A DNA stretch of 64,000 bases. It comes from Collimonas pratensis. Its GTDB lineage: Bacteria; Pseudomonadota; Gammaproteobacteria; Burkholderiales; Burkholderiaceae_D. Every line of letters begins with the position of its first letter. The first letter of the stretch is position 1. Location: the NCBI RefSeq assembly GCF_001584185.1, contig NZ_CP013234.1, positions 2,914,001 through 2,978,000 on the forward strand, written 5' to 3'. This document shows positions 1 to 9,973 of this stretch, piece by piece. The translations under genes and the position numbers were made by a program. The notes under the pieces were generated by a model. The model did not search any database and was not told the origin of the DNA. It saw nothing but the letters and a program-made list of their open reading frames with translations.

Positions 1-950
1 GAGACTTCCGCGGCGCTCTTGCGCGACTTGGCGAAGGTGGTCGGATTGATCGCTTCCACCACTTTGACGGTGGCGCCAACCGCCTGCCGCAATCCCAGCG
101 TCACGCGGCGCGGGTCGAGCAGCAGCACGGCATCCGCCGGCAAAGTTGCCAAAGCCTCGGTAGCTTGCGCATACGGCGCCAGCGCCACGCCATCTTGCAG
201 CAGCAGATCGCGCAAGGCCGCCGGCACTTTGCCGTCGGCGACGAACAGCGTGGTTTGTTGCGGCCCAATCAATGCATGGGCCAGAAACACCGGGTTGAAA
301 TTGACGTCGGCGCCGCGCAGGTTGAACAGGTAGGCAATATCGTCCAGGGTCGAAATGAAATGCCAGCCGGCGCCCTGCTGCTGCATGGCCTGGCGCAGCT
401 GCTCCAGCTTGGCGGCACGCGTCAGCGGCGCATGGACAGCATCGTGCTGATAGATTTCAGCCATGGGCAAGCCCGGCCGTTCGCTCCAGATATCGCCCAG
501 CACATCGAGATCGGTGCGCAGCTTGCTGCCGCCCTTGGCCAAAGCCAGTTCCAGCGCGCGCGCCGTCGCCAGCCCCAGCACCGCGGCGTCAACCGCCAGC
601 GTCTGCCCTGGCGCCAGATTACTCGACAACCACTCCAGATGCAGCAAGCTGCTGCCGGTCGGCGTCTTCATCAGGACGATCTCGGTGCCGGCCAGCTCGG
701 CTTCTGCCTGCGACCAGTAGCGGCTGTCCGCCCACAAGCCGGCGAAATCGGCGGTAATGATCAGGTTGGCAACCGAACCGGTGAATCCCGACAGCCATTC
801 CCGGCCCTTCCAACGCCCCGGCAGATATTCGGACAGATGCGGATCAGCCGACGGAATCAGGCAGGCATCGACATTGTGGCGTTTCATGGCATCGCGCAGC
901 AGCTGGATGCGCGGGGCGGCAGTAGTCTGGGAAAAGGTTCGGGAGTTCAT
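1..950 (-). CDS. Xaa-Pro aminopeptidase (M24B), N-terminal part; runs off the window
   Basis: Reading leftwards from an ATG at 950, the frame stays open to the window edge, giving about 316 residues that begin MNSRTFSQTTAAPRIQLLRD. The segment DACLIPSADPHLSEYLPGRW and the following GFTGS and WADSRYW motifs are typical of the creatinase-like N-terminal domain of the long (about 600 residue) aminopeptidase P enzymes. These cytoplasmic metallopeptidases remove an N-terminal residue that precedes proline. The metal-binding pita-bread domain would lie left of the window, so activity cannot be judged. The gene is divergent from the EF-G gene. Confidence 0.88.
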   Translation of the reverse strand, partial: MNSRTFSQTTAAPRIQLLRDAMKRHNVDACLIPSADPHLSEYLPGRWKGREWLSGFTGSVANLIITADFAGLWADSRYWSQAEAELAGTEIVLMKTPTGSSLLHLEWLSSNLAPGQTLAVDAAVLGLATARALELALAKGGSKLRTDLDVLGDIWSERPGLPMAEIYQHDAVHAPLTRAAKLEQLRQAMQQQGAGWHFISTLDDIAYLFNLRGADVNFNPVFLAHALIGPQQTTLFVADGKVPAALRDLLLQDGVALAPYAQATEALATLPADAVLLLDPRRVTLGLRQAVGATVKVVEAINPTTFAKSRKSAAEV

Positions 951-1154
951 CGTGGATGTGTGGGCAGAATGAAAATTCGGGACAATTCGGTTATGGAGAG
1001 TCACTTACCGCTAAGTACGCAAGCATACCACTGCGTAAGGGGAAACGGGGCCTCGCCCCCTATCCAACTGACAATCAAAAAAACGAGTAAGCTCTCACGT
1101 CACAGTCGCTGCAAAACATTCTGATCATCATAATTTCTCTCAGAGGAAATCGTC

Positions 1155-3275
1155 ATGAGCCGCAAAACCCCCATCGAGCGCTATCGCAACATCGGCATCA
1201 GCGCCCACATCGACGCCGGCAAGACCACCACTACCGAGCGCATCCTGTTTTACTCCGGCGTCAGCCATAAGATCGGCGAGGTGCACGACGGCACCGCCAC
1301 CATGGACTGGATGGAGCAGGAACAGGAACGCGGCATCACCATCACATCGGCCGCCACCACCTGTTTCTGGCAGGGCATGGCCGGCAATTATCCTATCCAC
1401 CGCATCAACATCATCGACACCCCGGGCCACGTCGATTTCACAATCGAAGTCGAGCGCTCGATGCGGGTGCTGGACGGCGCCTGCATGGTGTACGACGCAG
1501 TCGGCGGCGTCCAGCCGCAATCCGAGACAGTCTGGCGCCAGGCCAACAAGTACGGCGTGCCGCGGCTGGCGTTCGTCAACAAGATGGACCGGGTCGGCGC
1601 CGATTTCTTCCGCGTGCACCAGCAGATCAGCGAACGCCTCAAAGGTAACCCGGTGCTGGTACAGATTCCGGTCGGCGCCGAAGAGAATTTCCATGGCGTC
1701 GTCGACCTGATCAAGATGAAGGCAATCATGTGGGATGACGCCACCCAGGGCGTCAAGTTCGAGTACATTGAGATCCCGCCGGCCCTGCAGGAAAGCGCCA
1801 AGGAATGGCGCGGCCGCATGATAGAAGCGGCGGCCGACGCCAGCGACGCCATGATGAAAAAGTATCTGGAAGGCGACGACATCAGCGAGGATGAAATCAA
1901 GGCCGCCCTGCGGCAGCGCACCATCGCCGGTGAAATCGTCCCCATGCTGTGCGGCAGCGCCTTCAAGAACCGCGGCGTGCAAGCCCTGCTAGACGCCGTC
2001 ATCGACTTCCTGCCGGCGCCTACCGATATCCCGCCGGTCAAGGGCCACGACGCCGACGACCTGGTGGTGGAACGGCGTGCCAGCGACGACGAAAAATTCT
2101 CCGCCCTCACCTTCAAGATCATGACCGACCCTTTCGTCGGCCACCTGAGCTACTTCCGCGTGTATTCCGGGGTGCTGCTGTCGGGCGATTCGGTCTTCAT
2201 CCCGAACAAGGGCAAGAAGGAAAGGATAGGCCGCGTGCTGCAGATGCACGCCAACCACCGCACCGAAATCAGCGAAGTGTACGCCGGCGACATCGCCGCC
2301 GCGGTCGGCCTCAAGGAAGCCAGCACCGGCGACACTCTGTGCGATCCCGGCAGCGTCATCACCCTGGAAAAAATGGTGTTTCCGGATACCGTGATCTCGC
2401 AGGCGGTAGAACCAAAAACCAAGGCCGACCAGGAAAAAATGGGGGTGGCGCTGAGCCGCCTGGCGGAAGAAGATCCTTCTTTCCGCGTCAAGACCGATGA
2501 AGAGTCCGGCCAGACCATCATTTCCGGCATGGGTGAATTGCACCTGGAGGTGCTGGTGGAGCGCATGCGCCGCGAATTCGGCGTCGACGCCTCGGTCGGC
2601 AAGCCGCAAGTGGCTTTCCGCGAAACCATCCGCAAGGTCTGCGAATCGAGCGAGGGCAAGTTCATCAAACAGTCGGGCGGCCGCGGCCAGTACGGCCACG
2701 TGGTGCTGAAGATCGAACCGCAGCCGCACGGCAAAGGGTTTGAGTTCGTCGATGCCATCAAGGGCGGCACGGTGCCTCGCGAATATATCCCGGCGGTGGA
2801 AAAAGGCGTGCGCGAAACCCTGGCGACCGGCGTGCTGGCGGGTTACCCGGTGGTGGATGTCAAGGTCACCTTGTTCTTCGGTTCCTCGCACGACGTCGAT
2901 TCCAACGAAAATGCCTACCGCATGGCGGCGTCAATGGCGTTCAAGGATGGCTGCCGCCAGGCCAGCCCGGCGTTGCTGGAGCCAATGATGGCGGTCGAAG
3001 TGGAAACGCCGGAAGAGAAAATGGGCGACGTCATCGGCGACCTGTCGTCGCGGCGCGGCATGATCCAGAGCATGGATGATATCCCGGGCGGGGTCGGCAA
3101 GATCGTGCGCGCCGAAGTGCCGCTGGCGGAAATGTTCGGCTACTCCACCACGCTGCGCTCGCTGACCCAGGGGCGCGCCACTTATACGATGGAGTTCAAG
3201 CATTACGCCGAAGCGCCGGCCAATGTGACCGACGCCGTGATCAATGCCAAGCATGTAGGGAACGCCAGGCACTGA
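1155..3275 (+). CDS. fusA: Elongation factor G (second, stand-alone copy)
   Basis: 706 residues, normal length for EF-G, the GTPase that drives ribosomal translocation and, with RRF, recycling. G1 is AHIDAGKTT (residues 17-25), G3 is DTPGH (88-92) and G4 is NKMD (142-145). The C-terminal domain IV glycine-rich segment [10 protein letters not shown] is present. A Shine-Dalgarno AGAGGAAA lies 6-8 bases before the ATG. It is not next to rpsL, rpsG or tuf, so it is probably the extra fusA copy seen in many Burkholderiales rather than the str-operon gene. A hairpin at 3288-3311 separates it from the convergent ribA. Confidence 0.96.
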   Translation: MSRKTPIERYRNIGISAHIDAGKTTTTERILFYSGVSHKIGEVHDGTATMDWMEQEQERGITITSAATTCFWQGMAGNYPIHRINIIDTPGHVDFTIEVERSMRVLDGACMVYDAVGGVQPQSETVWRQANKYGVPRLAFVNKMDRVGADFFRVHQQISERLKGNPVLVQIPVGAEENFHGVVDLIKMKAIMWDDATQGVKFEYIEIPPALQESAKEWRGRMIEAAADASDAMMKKYLEGDDISEDEIKAALRQRTIAGEIVPMLCGSAFKNRGVQALLDAVIDFLPAPTDIPPVKGHDADDLVVERRASDDEKFSALTFKIMTDPFVGHLSYFRVYSGVLLSGDSVFIPNKGKKERIGRVLQMHANHRTEISEVYAGDIAAAVGLKEASTGDTLCDPGSVITLEKMVFPDTVISQAVEPKTKADQEKMGVALSRLAEEDPSFRVKTDEESGQTIISGMGELHLEVLVERMRREFGVDASVGKPQVAFRETIRKVCESSEGKFIKQSGGRGQYGHVVLKIEPQPHGKGFEFVDAIKGGTVPREYIPAVEKGVRETLATGVLAGYPVVDVKVTLFFGSSHDVDSNENAYRMAASMAFKDGCRQASPALLEPMMAVEVETPEEKMGDVIGDLSSRRGMIQSMDDIPGGVGKIVRAEVPLAEMFGYSTTLRSLTQGRATYTMEFKHYAEAPANVTDAVINAKHVGNARH

Positions 3276-3287
3276 CGGGCGCTCCCG

Positions 3288-3311
3288 GGCCGGGTAGAGC
3301 AGTACCCGGCC
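3288..3311. terminator. Hairpin between convergent fusA and ribA
   Basis: A perfect 9-bp stem (GGCCGGGTA / TACCCGGCC) with a six-base loop lies in the 41-bp gap between the two convergent stop codons. There is no good T-run on either side, so a shared terminator role is inferred from position and stem strength. Confidence 0.55.
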
Positions 3312-3316
3312 ACTGC

Positions 3317-3991
3317 TTACAGCTCGTTTTCGTCGAGGTCCTGCTCCATGCCGTCGACCGGCAGCAAGTGCCCGAGCTTGGCGGCTTTGGTATCCAGGTA
3401 TTTGGCATTGAAGGGATTACGATTGAGCATCAGCGGAATCCGTTCCACCACGTTGATGCCGATCTTCTGCAGCGCCGCCACCTTGCGCGGATTGTTGGTC
3501 ATCAGCCGCAGCGCGGTGATATCCAGGTGCTCCAGCATGGTTTCGCACAGGCTGTAGTCGCGCAGATCCGCGGCAAAGCCCAGTTGCTGGTTGGCTTCCA
3601 CCGTATCGGCGCCGCCATCCTGCAAATGATAAGCGCGCAGCTTGTTGATCAGGCCGATGCCGCGCCCTTCCTGGCGCAGGTACAAGATGGCGCCACGCCC
3701 TTCGGCGGCGATTTTTTGCAGGGCGCCTTCGAGCTGGGCGCCGCAGTCGCAGCGCTGGCTGAACAGCGCATCGCCGGTCAGGCACTCGGAATGGACGCGC
3801 GCCAGTACCGGCGCGCCGTCGTTGACTTCACCCAGAGTCATGGCCAGATGTTCTTTGCCGGTGCTGTGTTCGATGAATGCGTGCAGCTGGAAGGTCGCCC
3901 ATGGCGTCGGCAGCGCGCACGAGGTCACATATTCCAGCGATTGATTGACTGAGGCGGCAGGTAGATTGCCTTTATTATTAGTGGTGCTCAT
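3317..3991 (-). CDS. ribA: GTP cyclohydrolase II
   Basis: 224 residues. It converts GTP to 2,5-diamino-6-ribosylamino-4(3H)-pyrimidinone 5'-phosphate, the first committed step of riboflavin synthesis, in the cytoplasm. The zinc ligands are visible as C70, C81 and C83 in the segment [16 protein letters not shown]. It is followed by the catalytic/substrate segment [18 protein letters not shown] and by LMTNNPRK. It is a stand-alone RibA without a fused RibB domain, about 25 residues longer than the E. coli enzyme at the N-terminus. No other rib gene is nearby. Confidence 0.95.
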   Translation of the reverse strand: MSTTNNKGNLPAASVNQSLEYVTSCALPTPWATFQLHAFIEHSTGKEHLAMTLGEVNDGAPVLARVHSECLTGDALFSQRCDCGAQLEGALQKIAAEGRGAILYLRQEGRGIGLINKLRAYHLQDGGADTVEANQQLGFAADLRDYSLCETMLEHLDITALRLMTNNPRKVAALQKIGINVVERIPLMLNRNPFNAKYLDTKAAKLGHLLPVDGMEQDLDENEL

Positions 3992-4238
3992 CAGATAGGT
4001 TCAGAGTGAATAAAAGGCATGCCATTGCATAAATGACATGCCCGCAAATAATATGTGGCTTAACATTGTTCGATACAGCCGCCATTTTACGATTATTCGA
4101 AAATATACGTATGACGGCGGCCCGTGCAAACCGCTCCCTGCGTCGTAAATAGGGACTAAACCGGGGTTTTCAACAGTTTGCCCGGTGTTTGGGGGGATTT
4201 ATTGTTAGAATCTCATCTACTTAAACCTAAGACTATCA

Positions 4239-4865
4239 ATGCGCGAAGTCCCCGACCTGATTGCCTGCGAAGGATGCGATGCCCTGTACCGCAAGGTGCA
4301 GCTGCGCCGCGGTGAAATCGCCCATTGCCCACGCTGCGGCACCGAGCTGGATCGCGACGACGGCCGCCAGCGCGAGCGCATTCTGCCGCTGACCGTGGCT
4401 AGCCTGATCATGTTCCTGATCGCCAACAGCTTTCCCATTGTCGAAATCGAGCTGCAAGGCCTGCGCAGCCAGACCACCCTGTTCGGCGCCGTGCTGTCGC
4501 TGAGCGCTGAAGGCATGTCGCTGGTGGCCATGCTGGTGCTGGCCACCACCATCCTGTTTCCGTTGCTGCAACTGCTGTTCCTGCTGTACCTGCTGCTGAC
4601 GCTACGCAACGAGCGCCGTCCGCCCGGCTTCCGCTGGCTGGTGCATGCCATGCAAAACCTGCGCCCCTGGGGCATGGTGGAAGTATTCCTGCTGGGCGTG
4701 CTGGTGGCGGTGGTCAAACTGTCGAACATGGCCACGGTGATCCCTGGCGTCGCATTGTGGGCTTTCGGCGTCCTGACCGTACTGTTGACGGCGGTGGTTT
4801 CCTTCAATCCGCGCCGCTTCTGGCAGATGGCGTTTGCCGACGGCAGCCCGCAGGAGTCGCCATGA
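4239..4865 (+). CDS. pqiA: Paraquat-inducible protein A, first half-size subunit
   Basis: 208 residues. An N-terminal zinc-ribbon-like motif (CEGCDALYRK ... CPRCG) precedes four predicted membrane segments, matching one half of the roughly 420-residue E. coli PqiA. PqiA is the inner-membrane partner of PqiB and PqiC, an MCE-type system spanning the envelope and implicated in lipid traffic between the membranes. Its TGA overlaps the ATG of the next pqiA gene (ATGA), so the two are probably translationally coupled. The gene opens a five-gene same-strand run ending at 9188. Confidence 0.9.
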   Translation: MREVPDLIACEGCDALYRKVQLRRGEIAHCPRCGTELDRDDGRQRERILPLTVASLIMFLIANSFPIVEIELQGLRSQTTLFGAVLSLSAEGMSLVAMLVLATTILFPLLQLLFLLYLLLTLRNERRPPGFRWLVHAMQNLRPWGMVEVFLLGVLVAVVKLSNMATVIPGVALWAFGVLTVLLTAVVSFNPRRFWQMAFADGSPQESP

Positions 4866-5569
4866 ACAGCGGCGCCATCGAAGCGGACGATCCGATCATC
4901 ATTGCCGGCGACGAAGACCTGCCGGTGTACACCGCCGTCAGCCAGGGCATGATGTCTTGCCACCATTGCGGCACGGTGTGGCGAGAGGTCGCCGAACATG
5001 AAGACTGCCAGCTCTGCGGCACTGCGCTGCACATGCGCAAACCGCACAGCATCATGCGCAGCTGGGCGCTGCTGATCGCTGCCTGCATCATGTACATTCC
5101 GGCCAACCTGATGCCGGTGATGGTCACCAAGACCTTGCTAGGTGTCCAGCAGGACACCATCATGAGCGGCGTCATCTATTTCTGGGTATCCGGCTCCTGG
5201 GAATTGGCGGCGATTATCTTCATCGCTAGCTTCCTGGTGCCGCTGTTCAAGCTGGCCTCGCTGATCCTGCTGACGGCAACCGCGCAAAAACAGAGCCGCT
5301 GGCGCCGCCTGCAACGCGCCAAACTGTACCGCCTGGTGGAAATCATCGGCCGCTGGTCGATGCTGGACGTGTTCGTGGTGTCGCTGCTGGCGGGACTGGT
5401 GCAGATCGAAGGTTTCGCCAAGATCACCGCCGGCTTCGGCGTGGTAGCGTTTGCCTCGGTGGTGGTGCTGACCATGCTGGCCGCGCTCAGCTTCGATCCG
5501 CGCCTGACCTGGGACGACCGGCCGCACGGTCGTGCGCAAGAGCCGACAATAAAACAAGAGAATCAGTAA
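4862..5569 (+). CDS. pqiA: Paraquat-inducible protein A, second half-size subunit
   Basis: 235 residues from the ATG at 4862, chosen because it overlaps the preceding stop in an ATGA; an upstream in-frame start would overlap the previous gene by 100 bases. It has its own CHHCGTVWREV ... CQLCG zinc-ribbon-like motif followed by four predicted membrane segments. It is homologous to the C-terminal half of E. coli PqiA. The two half-size proteins presumably form one complex with PqiB. The gap to pqiB is 41 bases. Confidence 0.9.
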   Translation: MNSGAIEADDPIIIAGDEDLPVYTAVSQGMMSCHHCGTVWREVAEHEDCQLCGTALHMRKPHSIMRSWALLIAACIMYIPANLMPVMVTKTLLGVQQDTIMSGVIYFWVSGSWELAAIIFIASFLVPLFKLASLILLTATAQKQSRWRRLQRAKLYRLVEIIGRWSMLDVFVVSLLAGLVQIEGFAKITAGFGVVAFASVVVLTMLAALSFDPRLTWDDRPHGRAQEPTIKQENQ

Positions 5570-5610
5570 ATAGATCAGTAAGAAAGTAAGCAAAAAAGTG
5601 AAAGCACAAG

Positions 5611-7248
5611 ATGAGCGATGAAAACACCCCGGCGCCTGCCCTGCCGCCCCTGCCCGAACCGAAGCTGAGCCGCAAACGCGACTGGCTACCGTCGCTGATC
5701 TGGCTGATTCCTATCGTCGCCGCCGTGGTCGGCCTGACGCTGGTGGTCAAGATCCTGGTCGAACGCGGGCCGTCGATCACGATCACCTTCCGCACCGCCG
5801 AAGGCCTGGAAGCCGGCAAGACCAAGGTCAAGTACAAGGATGTCGACATCGGTCTGGTCCAGACCATCACCCTCAGCAAGGACCGCTCGCACGTGTTGGC
5901 TAACGTCCAGTTGTCGAAAGAAGCGGAAAGCTTCACCGCCGCCGACACCCGCTTCTGGGTGGTGCGGCCGCGGGTGGCCGCTTCCGGCGTTTCGGGGCTG
6001 GGCACCCTGCTGTCGGGCGCCTACATCGGCGCCGACGCCGGCACTGCCAAGGATAAAAAGGATGAATTCACCGGCCTCGAAGTGCAGCCGATTGTCCGGC
6101 TCGACGCCAGCGGCAAGCAGTACATGCTGCATGCCACCGATATTGGTTCGCTGGATATCGGTTCGCCGATCTATTTCCGCCGCATCAAGGTTGGTCAGTT
6201 GGCCGCCTACGACCTGGATGAAGATGGCAAAGGCGTGACCTTGCGCATTTTCATCGATGCGCCCTACGACAAGTTCATCGGCGTCAACACCCGCTTCTGG
6301 CACGCTAGCGGCTTCGATATGCAGATCAACGCCAGCGGCTTCAAGCTGCGTACCCAATCGCTGGCGACCGTGGTGCTAGGCGGCATCGCGTTCCAATCGC
6401 CGGACGATGAACTGGGGCTCAAGGCCAAGGAAAACACCACCTTCAACCTGGCGTCCGACGAAGAAACCGCCTTGAAGGAACCGGATGGCCCGTCGGAAAC
6501 CGTGATCATGTATTTCAACCAATCCCTGCGCGGCCTGACGCCGGGCACCACGGTCGATTTCCGCGGCGTGGTGCTGGGCGAGGTCAAGTCGATTGGCATC
6601 GAGTACGACGCCAAGCAGCGCGAATTCCAGATGCCGGTCGCGGTGCAGATCTATCCGGAACGGCTGGGTCGCAAGTATGCCGAGGATGAGCGCCATTCCA
6701 CCTACACCGCCAAACAGCGGCTGGAATACATGGTCGGGCGCGGCTTGCGGGCGCAGCTGCGCACCGGCAACCTGTTGACCGGGCAGTTGTATATCGCACT
6801 CGACTTTTTCCCGAAGGCGCCGCCGGTCAAGATCGACAACTCGACTTCCGTGGTGGTGTTGCCGACGATTCCGAACAGCCTGGATGAAATCCAGTCGCAG
6901 ATTGCCGAGATCGCCAAAAAGCTGAGCAAGGTACCGTTCGACCAGATCGCCGCCGATCTGCAAAAGACTATCGGCACCATGAACCGTACTTTGCTGAATG
7001 CCGAGCAGTTGACCAAGAGCTTGAATAACGACGTTGCGCCGGAAATTATGGCGGCGATGAAGGACGTGCGCAAGACGCTGGACAACGCCGACCGCACCCT
7101 GTCCGACAATTCGCCGCTGCAGCAGGACATCCGCCAGACCCTGCAGGAATTGACGCGTTCGGCCGCTTCGGTACGCATCCTGACCGATTACCTGGAACGC
7201 CATCCGGAATCACTGATCCGCGGCAAGCAAGAGGAAAGCAACAAATGA
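5611..7248 (+). CDS. pqiB: PqiB, MCE-domain intermembrane transport protein
   Basis: 545 residues. A single N-terminal membrane anchor (about residues 28-50, LIWLIPIVAAVVGLTLVVKI) precedes three MCE/MlaD domains at about 53-140, 160-240 and 285-400. Their starts are visible in ITFRTAEGLEAGKTKVKYK, DIGSLDIGSPIYFRRIKVGQ and SLRGLTPGTTVDFRGVVLG. A C-terminal helical region follows. In E. coli PqiB forms stacked hexameric MCE rings with a central needle crossing the periplasm. Its TGA overlaps the pqiC ATG (ATGA). Confidence 0.94.
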   Translation: MSDENTPAPALPPLPEPKLSRKRDWLPSLIWLIPIVAAVVGLTLVVKILVERGPSITITFRTAEGLEAGKTKVKYKDVDIGLVQTITLSKDRSHVLANVQLSKEAESFTAADTRFWVVRPRVAASGVSGLGTLLSGAYIGADAGTAKDKKDEFTGLEVQPIVRLDASGKQYMLHATDIGSLDIGSPIYFRRIKVGQLAAYDLDEDGKGVTLRIFIDAPYDKFIGVNTRFWHASGFDMQINASGFKLRTQSLATVVLGGIAFQSPDDELGLKAKENTTFNLASDEETALKEPDGPSETVIMYFNQSLRGLTPGTTVDFRGVVLGEVKSIGIEYDAKQREFQMPVAVQIYPERLGRKYAEDERHSTYTAKQRLEYMVGRGLRAQLRTGNLLTGQLYIALDFFPKAPPVKIDNSTSVVVLPTIPNSLDEIQSQIAEIAKKLSKVPFDQIAADLQKTIGTMNRTLLNAEQLTKSLNNDVAPEIMAAMKDVRKTLDNADRTLSDNSPLQQDIRQTLQELTRSAASVRILTDYLERHPESLIRGKQEESNK

Positions 7249-7892
7249 TGACGAACAAGACTACAGCAAGCCGCGCGCGCGGCGCCGCACTCATCGCAGC
7301 AATAGCAGCAGCGCTGGCGCTAGCCGGCTGTGCCTCCAGTCCGACGCGCTTCTATACGCTGCAGGCGCCGCCGCCGGCCGCACTCCCGGCCACAGCGCAG
7401 AATGCGCGGCTGTTTATCGAAGTCTCGCCGATCGCTTTGCCGGAGCGCCTGGCGCGGCCGCAACTGGTGGTGCGCAGCAGTGGCGCCAATGCCGGCACCC
7501 GGGTTGACATCCTGGAGCAGGAACGCTGGTCCTCGCCCTTCAACAATGAACTGCGCGATGCGCTCGCCAGCGCCATCGCCAGCCGCCTGGGAGCCACCGA
7601 CGTCAGCCGCTCCGGCAGGCCGACCGACCAGCCGGTCTACCGTATCGCCATCGAGTTGCGCGAATTCGATGCCGCACCCGGTGACAAAGTGCAAGCCACC
7701 TACGGCTGGACCGTCACCCGTTCGGACAATGCCAAGACCAGCGCCTGCCAGTTGACCGTTGCAGAGCCGGTCGCTGCCGGCATCGACGCTCTGGTGCAGG
7801 GCGTGCAACGGACCGTGGCGGATGCTGCCGATGCCATCACCGCCAGCGTCAGCAGTTTCAAGAGTGGCGCCGTACCGGCTTGCCAGGGTTGA
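7245..7892 (+). CDS. pqiC: PqiC-like outer-membrane lipoprotein (ABC transport auxiliary)
   Basis: 215 residues. The signal peptide ends in a lipobox (ALALAGCASS) and is followed by PTRFYTLQAP, the conserved opening of the DUF330/PqiC family. PqiC is the outer-membrane lipoprotein that binds the PqiB tip. Translation is coupled to pqiB through an ATGA overlap; a second ATG follows immediately at 7248. The C-terminal helix typical of the family is present. Confidence 0.92.
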   Translation: MMTNKTTASRARGAALIAAIAAALALAGCASSPTRFYTLQAPPPAALPATAQNARLFIEVSPIALPERLARPQLVVRSSGANAGTRVDILEQERWSSPFNNELRDALASAIASRLGATDVSRSGRPTDQPVYRIAIELREFDAAPGDKVQATYGWTVTRSDNAKTSACQLTVAEPVAAGIDALVQGVQRTVADAADAITASVSSFKSGAVPACQG

Positions 7893-7910
7893 CGGCACAA
7901 TGCAACAGCC

Positions 7911-9188
7911 ATGATCGATAAACAGCAGGAACTGGCGAAATCCAAAAATCTGGCGCTGCTGTTCCTGGGTGTCGCCAGCGCCGTGTTTGTCATCACACTA
8001 TTGCTCCCCGGCGGCTTCTGGCCAGACCTGGTCAAAGCCGTCTCCGAAGCGGCAATGGTGGGCGCACTGGCCGACTGGTTCGCGGTGCACGCCCTGTTCC
8101 GGCGCGTGCCGATCCCGCTGCTGTCGCGCCATACTGCCATCATTCCCCGCAACAAAGACAAGATCGCAGACAACCTGGCGTTGTTCGTCAAGGATAAATT
8201 CTTCGATGTCGAGTCGATCGCCGGCCTGATCCGCAAACACGATCCGGCCAAGCTGCTTTCCGCCTGGCTCAGCGGCCCGGACAATACCGAGAACTTTGGC
8301 CGTCATCTGCTGCGGGAAGCCGCGCGCATCCTCGACTTCATCGAAGACGCGCCGGTGCAGCGTTTCATGACCCGGGCGCTGCATGTGGCGCTGGAAAAAA
8401 TCGACCTGTCGCAATCGGCCGGCATGATTCTCGACCAGTTAACCAAGGACGGCCGCCATCAGGCACTGCTGGACGAAGCGCTGCTGCAGTGTGCCGGCTT
8501 GCTGGCCAATCCCGATACGCAGGAGCTGATCGCCGGCGAAATCGTGGTCTGGCTCAAGCAAGACCACCCCTTGAAAGAGAAGGTCCTGCCATCTGAATGG
8601 ATAGGCCGCCAAGGTGCGGACATTGCCGTCAATGCCGTGAGTCACCTGATTGCCGAGATCAGCGGCGATAAAGAGCATGCCTTGCGCGCCCGGTTCGACG
8701 TCTTCACCCAGCGCTTCATCGAACAGCTCAAGGACGATCCGGAATTCCTCGCCAAGGGCGAACAGATCAAGACCTACCTGCTGAACGACCCTACCCTCTA
8801 TCTCTACCTGAAAAACCTGTGGGGATCGCTGCGTACGTGGTTAAAAGAAGATCTGGCCAGCAGCGACTCGCTGCTGCACCGGAACATGGTCGCTGCCGGC
8901 TACTGGCTAGGCAAGACGCTGGCGGACGACCCGGCCTTCCGGCAATCCGTCAACCAGCATCTGGAACAGGCGGCGAAGAACATGGCGCCCGACTTTGCCG
9001 ATTTTCTGACGCGCCATATCAGCGACACCGTCAAAAACTGGGATAGCAGGGAAATGGCGCGGCAGATCGAGCTGAACATCGGCAAGGACCTGCAGTGGAT
9101 ACGCATCAACGGCACGATCGTCGGCGGTCTGATCGGTTTGCTGCTATATCTGATTTCGCAGCTGCGGCAATGGCTGCCGCATTTTTAG
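7911..9188 (+). CDS. DUF445 (YjiN-like) membrane protein
   Basis: 425 residues. It has an N-terminal hydrophobic segment (LALLFLGVASAVFVITLLL) and the DUF445 signature region AMVGALADWFAVHALFRRVP / IPLLSRHTAIIPRNKDKIAD. A long helical middle follows, then a C-terminal membrane segment (GTIVGGLIGLLLYLISQL). The family is conserved in bacteria without a settled biochemical function. It starts 18 bases after pqiC on the same strand, so it is probably read in the pqi operon. Confidence 0.9.
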   Translation: MIDKQQELAKSKNLALLFLGVASAVFVITLLLPGGFWPDLVKAVSEAAMVGALADWFAVHALFRRVPIPLLSRHTAIIPRNKDKIADNLALFVKDKFFDVESIAGLIRKHDPAKLLSAWLSGPDNTENFGRHLLREAARILDFIEDAPVQRFMTRALHVALEKIDLSQSAGMILDQLTKDGRHQALLDEALLQCAGLLANPDTQELIAGEIVVWLKQDHPLKEKVLPSEWIGRQGADIAVNAVSHLIAEISGDKEHALRARFDVFTQRFIEQLKDDPEFLAKGEQIKTYLLNDPTLYLYLKNLWGSLRTWLKEDLASSDSLLHRNMVAAGYWLGKTLADDPAFRQSVNQHLEQAAKNMAPDFADFLTRHISDTVKNWDSREMARQIELNIGKDLQWIRINGTIVGGLIGLLLYLISQLRQWLPHF

Positions 9189-9216
9189 ACAAGTTCGACG
9201 CTGAACAAACCCGCAT

Positions 9217-9951
9217 TCAGAATCGTTCGTAGCCCAACAGGTAGCGCCACTCACCAACCGCCAGGCTGGCCATCGGCAGGCGGCCGATACGGATCCGTTT
9301 GATCGCTACAACTTGCAGCCCGACCTGTTCGCACATGTGCACCAGCAAGCCGCGCTGCGGCGCCTTGAGGGCGAAGCGCAAGCGTTTTTCATTCTGCCAG
9401 CTGACCTTGATCGGCGGCAGCGGCTTGCGGTTGAAGCTTAAGCCGTGGTTCAGCAACCTCAAGCCGTCCGGCATGATGTCGCCGGCGATTTCGACGATGA
9501 ATTCGTGCTCGATCTTGGCGGCATCGTCGACCAGCTTGCGCGTCACGCGCCAGTCCTGGCTGAAAATCAGCAGGCCGCTAGCGAGCGTTTCCAGCGGCTC
9601 GATCAGGTTCAGGTTGTTCAGGTGACGCTTGAGGAAGCGCAGTTCGGCACGGTCGTCGGCCGACCGTTTATCAGCCGCAACCAGACGCGCCGCCAGCTCC
9701 GTCATCGGCGTCTCGGCGAACAGGTTCAGTCCGGCCGGCTTATGGAACAGGATCGTGACCGGATCTTGCGGCTCCAGCGTGGCCTCCGGCAGCAATTCGA
9801 TCTGCTGCCCAGCGCCGATGCGCTGTCCGGGCTCTTCCACCAGCACGCCGTCAACCTTGACCCAACCACCTTCGATATATTGCTCGGCTTCGCGGCGCGA
9901 ACAGGAAAGCTGATCGGCGAGCTGTTTCGCCAAGCGGATCGATTCAGTCAT
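9217..9951 (-). CDS. RsuA/RluF-family RNA-binding protein with altered catalytic motif
   Basis: 244 residues. It has an N-terminal S4 RNA-binding domain (about 5-50: RLAKQLADQLSCSRREAEQY ... VKVDG) followed by a pseudouridine-synthase-like fold with FHKPAGL at 69-75. In active RsuA-family enzymes the catalytic aspartate lies in a GRLD-x4-GLL motif. The matching segment here is EPLETLASGLL (118-128), so the Arg is Pro and the Asp is Glu (E121). The fold and RNA-binding part are clear, but synthase activity is doubtful. It is convergent with the DUF445 gene. Confidence 0.8.
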   Translation of the reverse strand: MTESIRLAKQLADQLSCSRREAEQYIEGGWVKVDGVLVEEPGQRIGAGQQIELLPEATLEPQDPVTILFHKPAGLNLFAETPMTELAARLVAADKRSADDRAELRFLKRHLNNLNLIEPLETLASGLLIFSQDWRVTRKLVDDAAKIEHEFIVEIAGDIMPDGLRLLNHGLSFNRKPLPPIKVSWQNEKRLRFALKAPQRGLLVHMCEQVGLQVVAIKRIRIGRLPMASLAVGEWRYLLGYERF

Positions 9952-9973
9952 GTATGTGTGCCTTGATTTTCAT

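Noticed and set aside
165..1124. A 319-codon plus-strand open frame
   Set aside because: It is antisense to the clear aminopeptidase P reading frame, has low-complexity Gln/Arg content and no recognisable motif.
9217..9951. Calling the RsuA-like gene an active pseudouridine synthase
   Set aside because: The catalytic Asp position reads Glu, so only the family and RNA-binding fold are supported.
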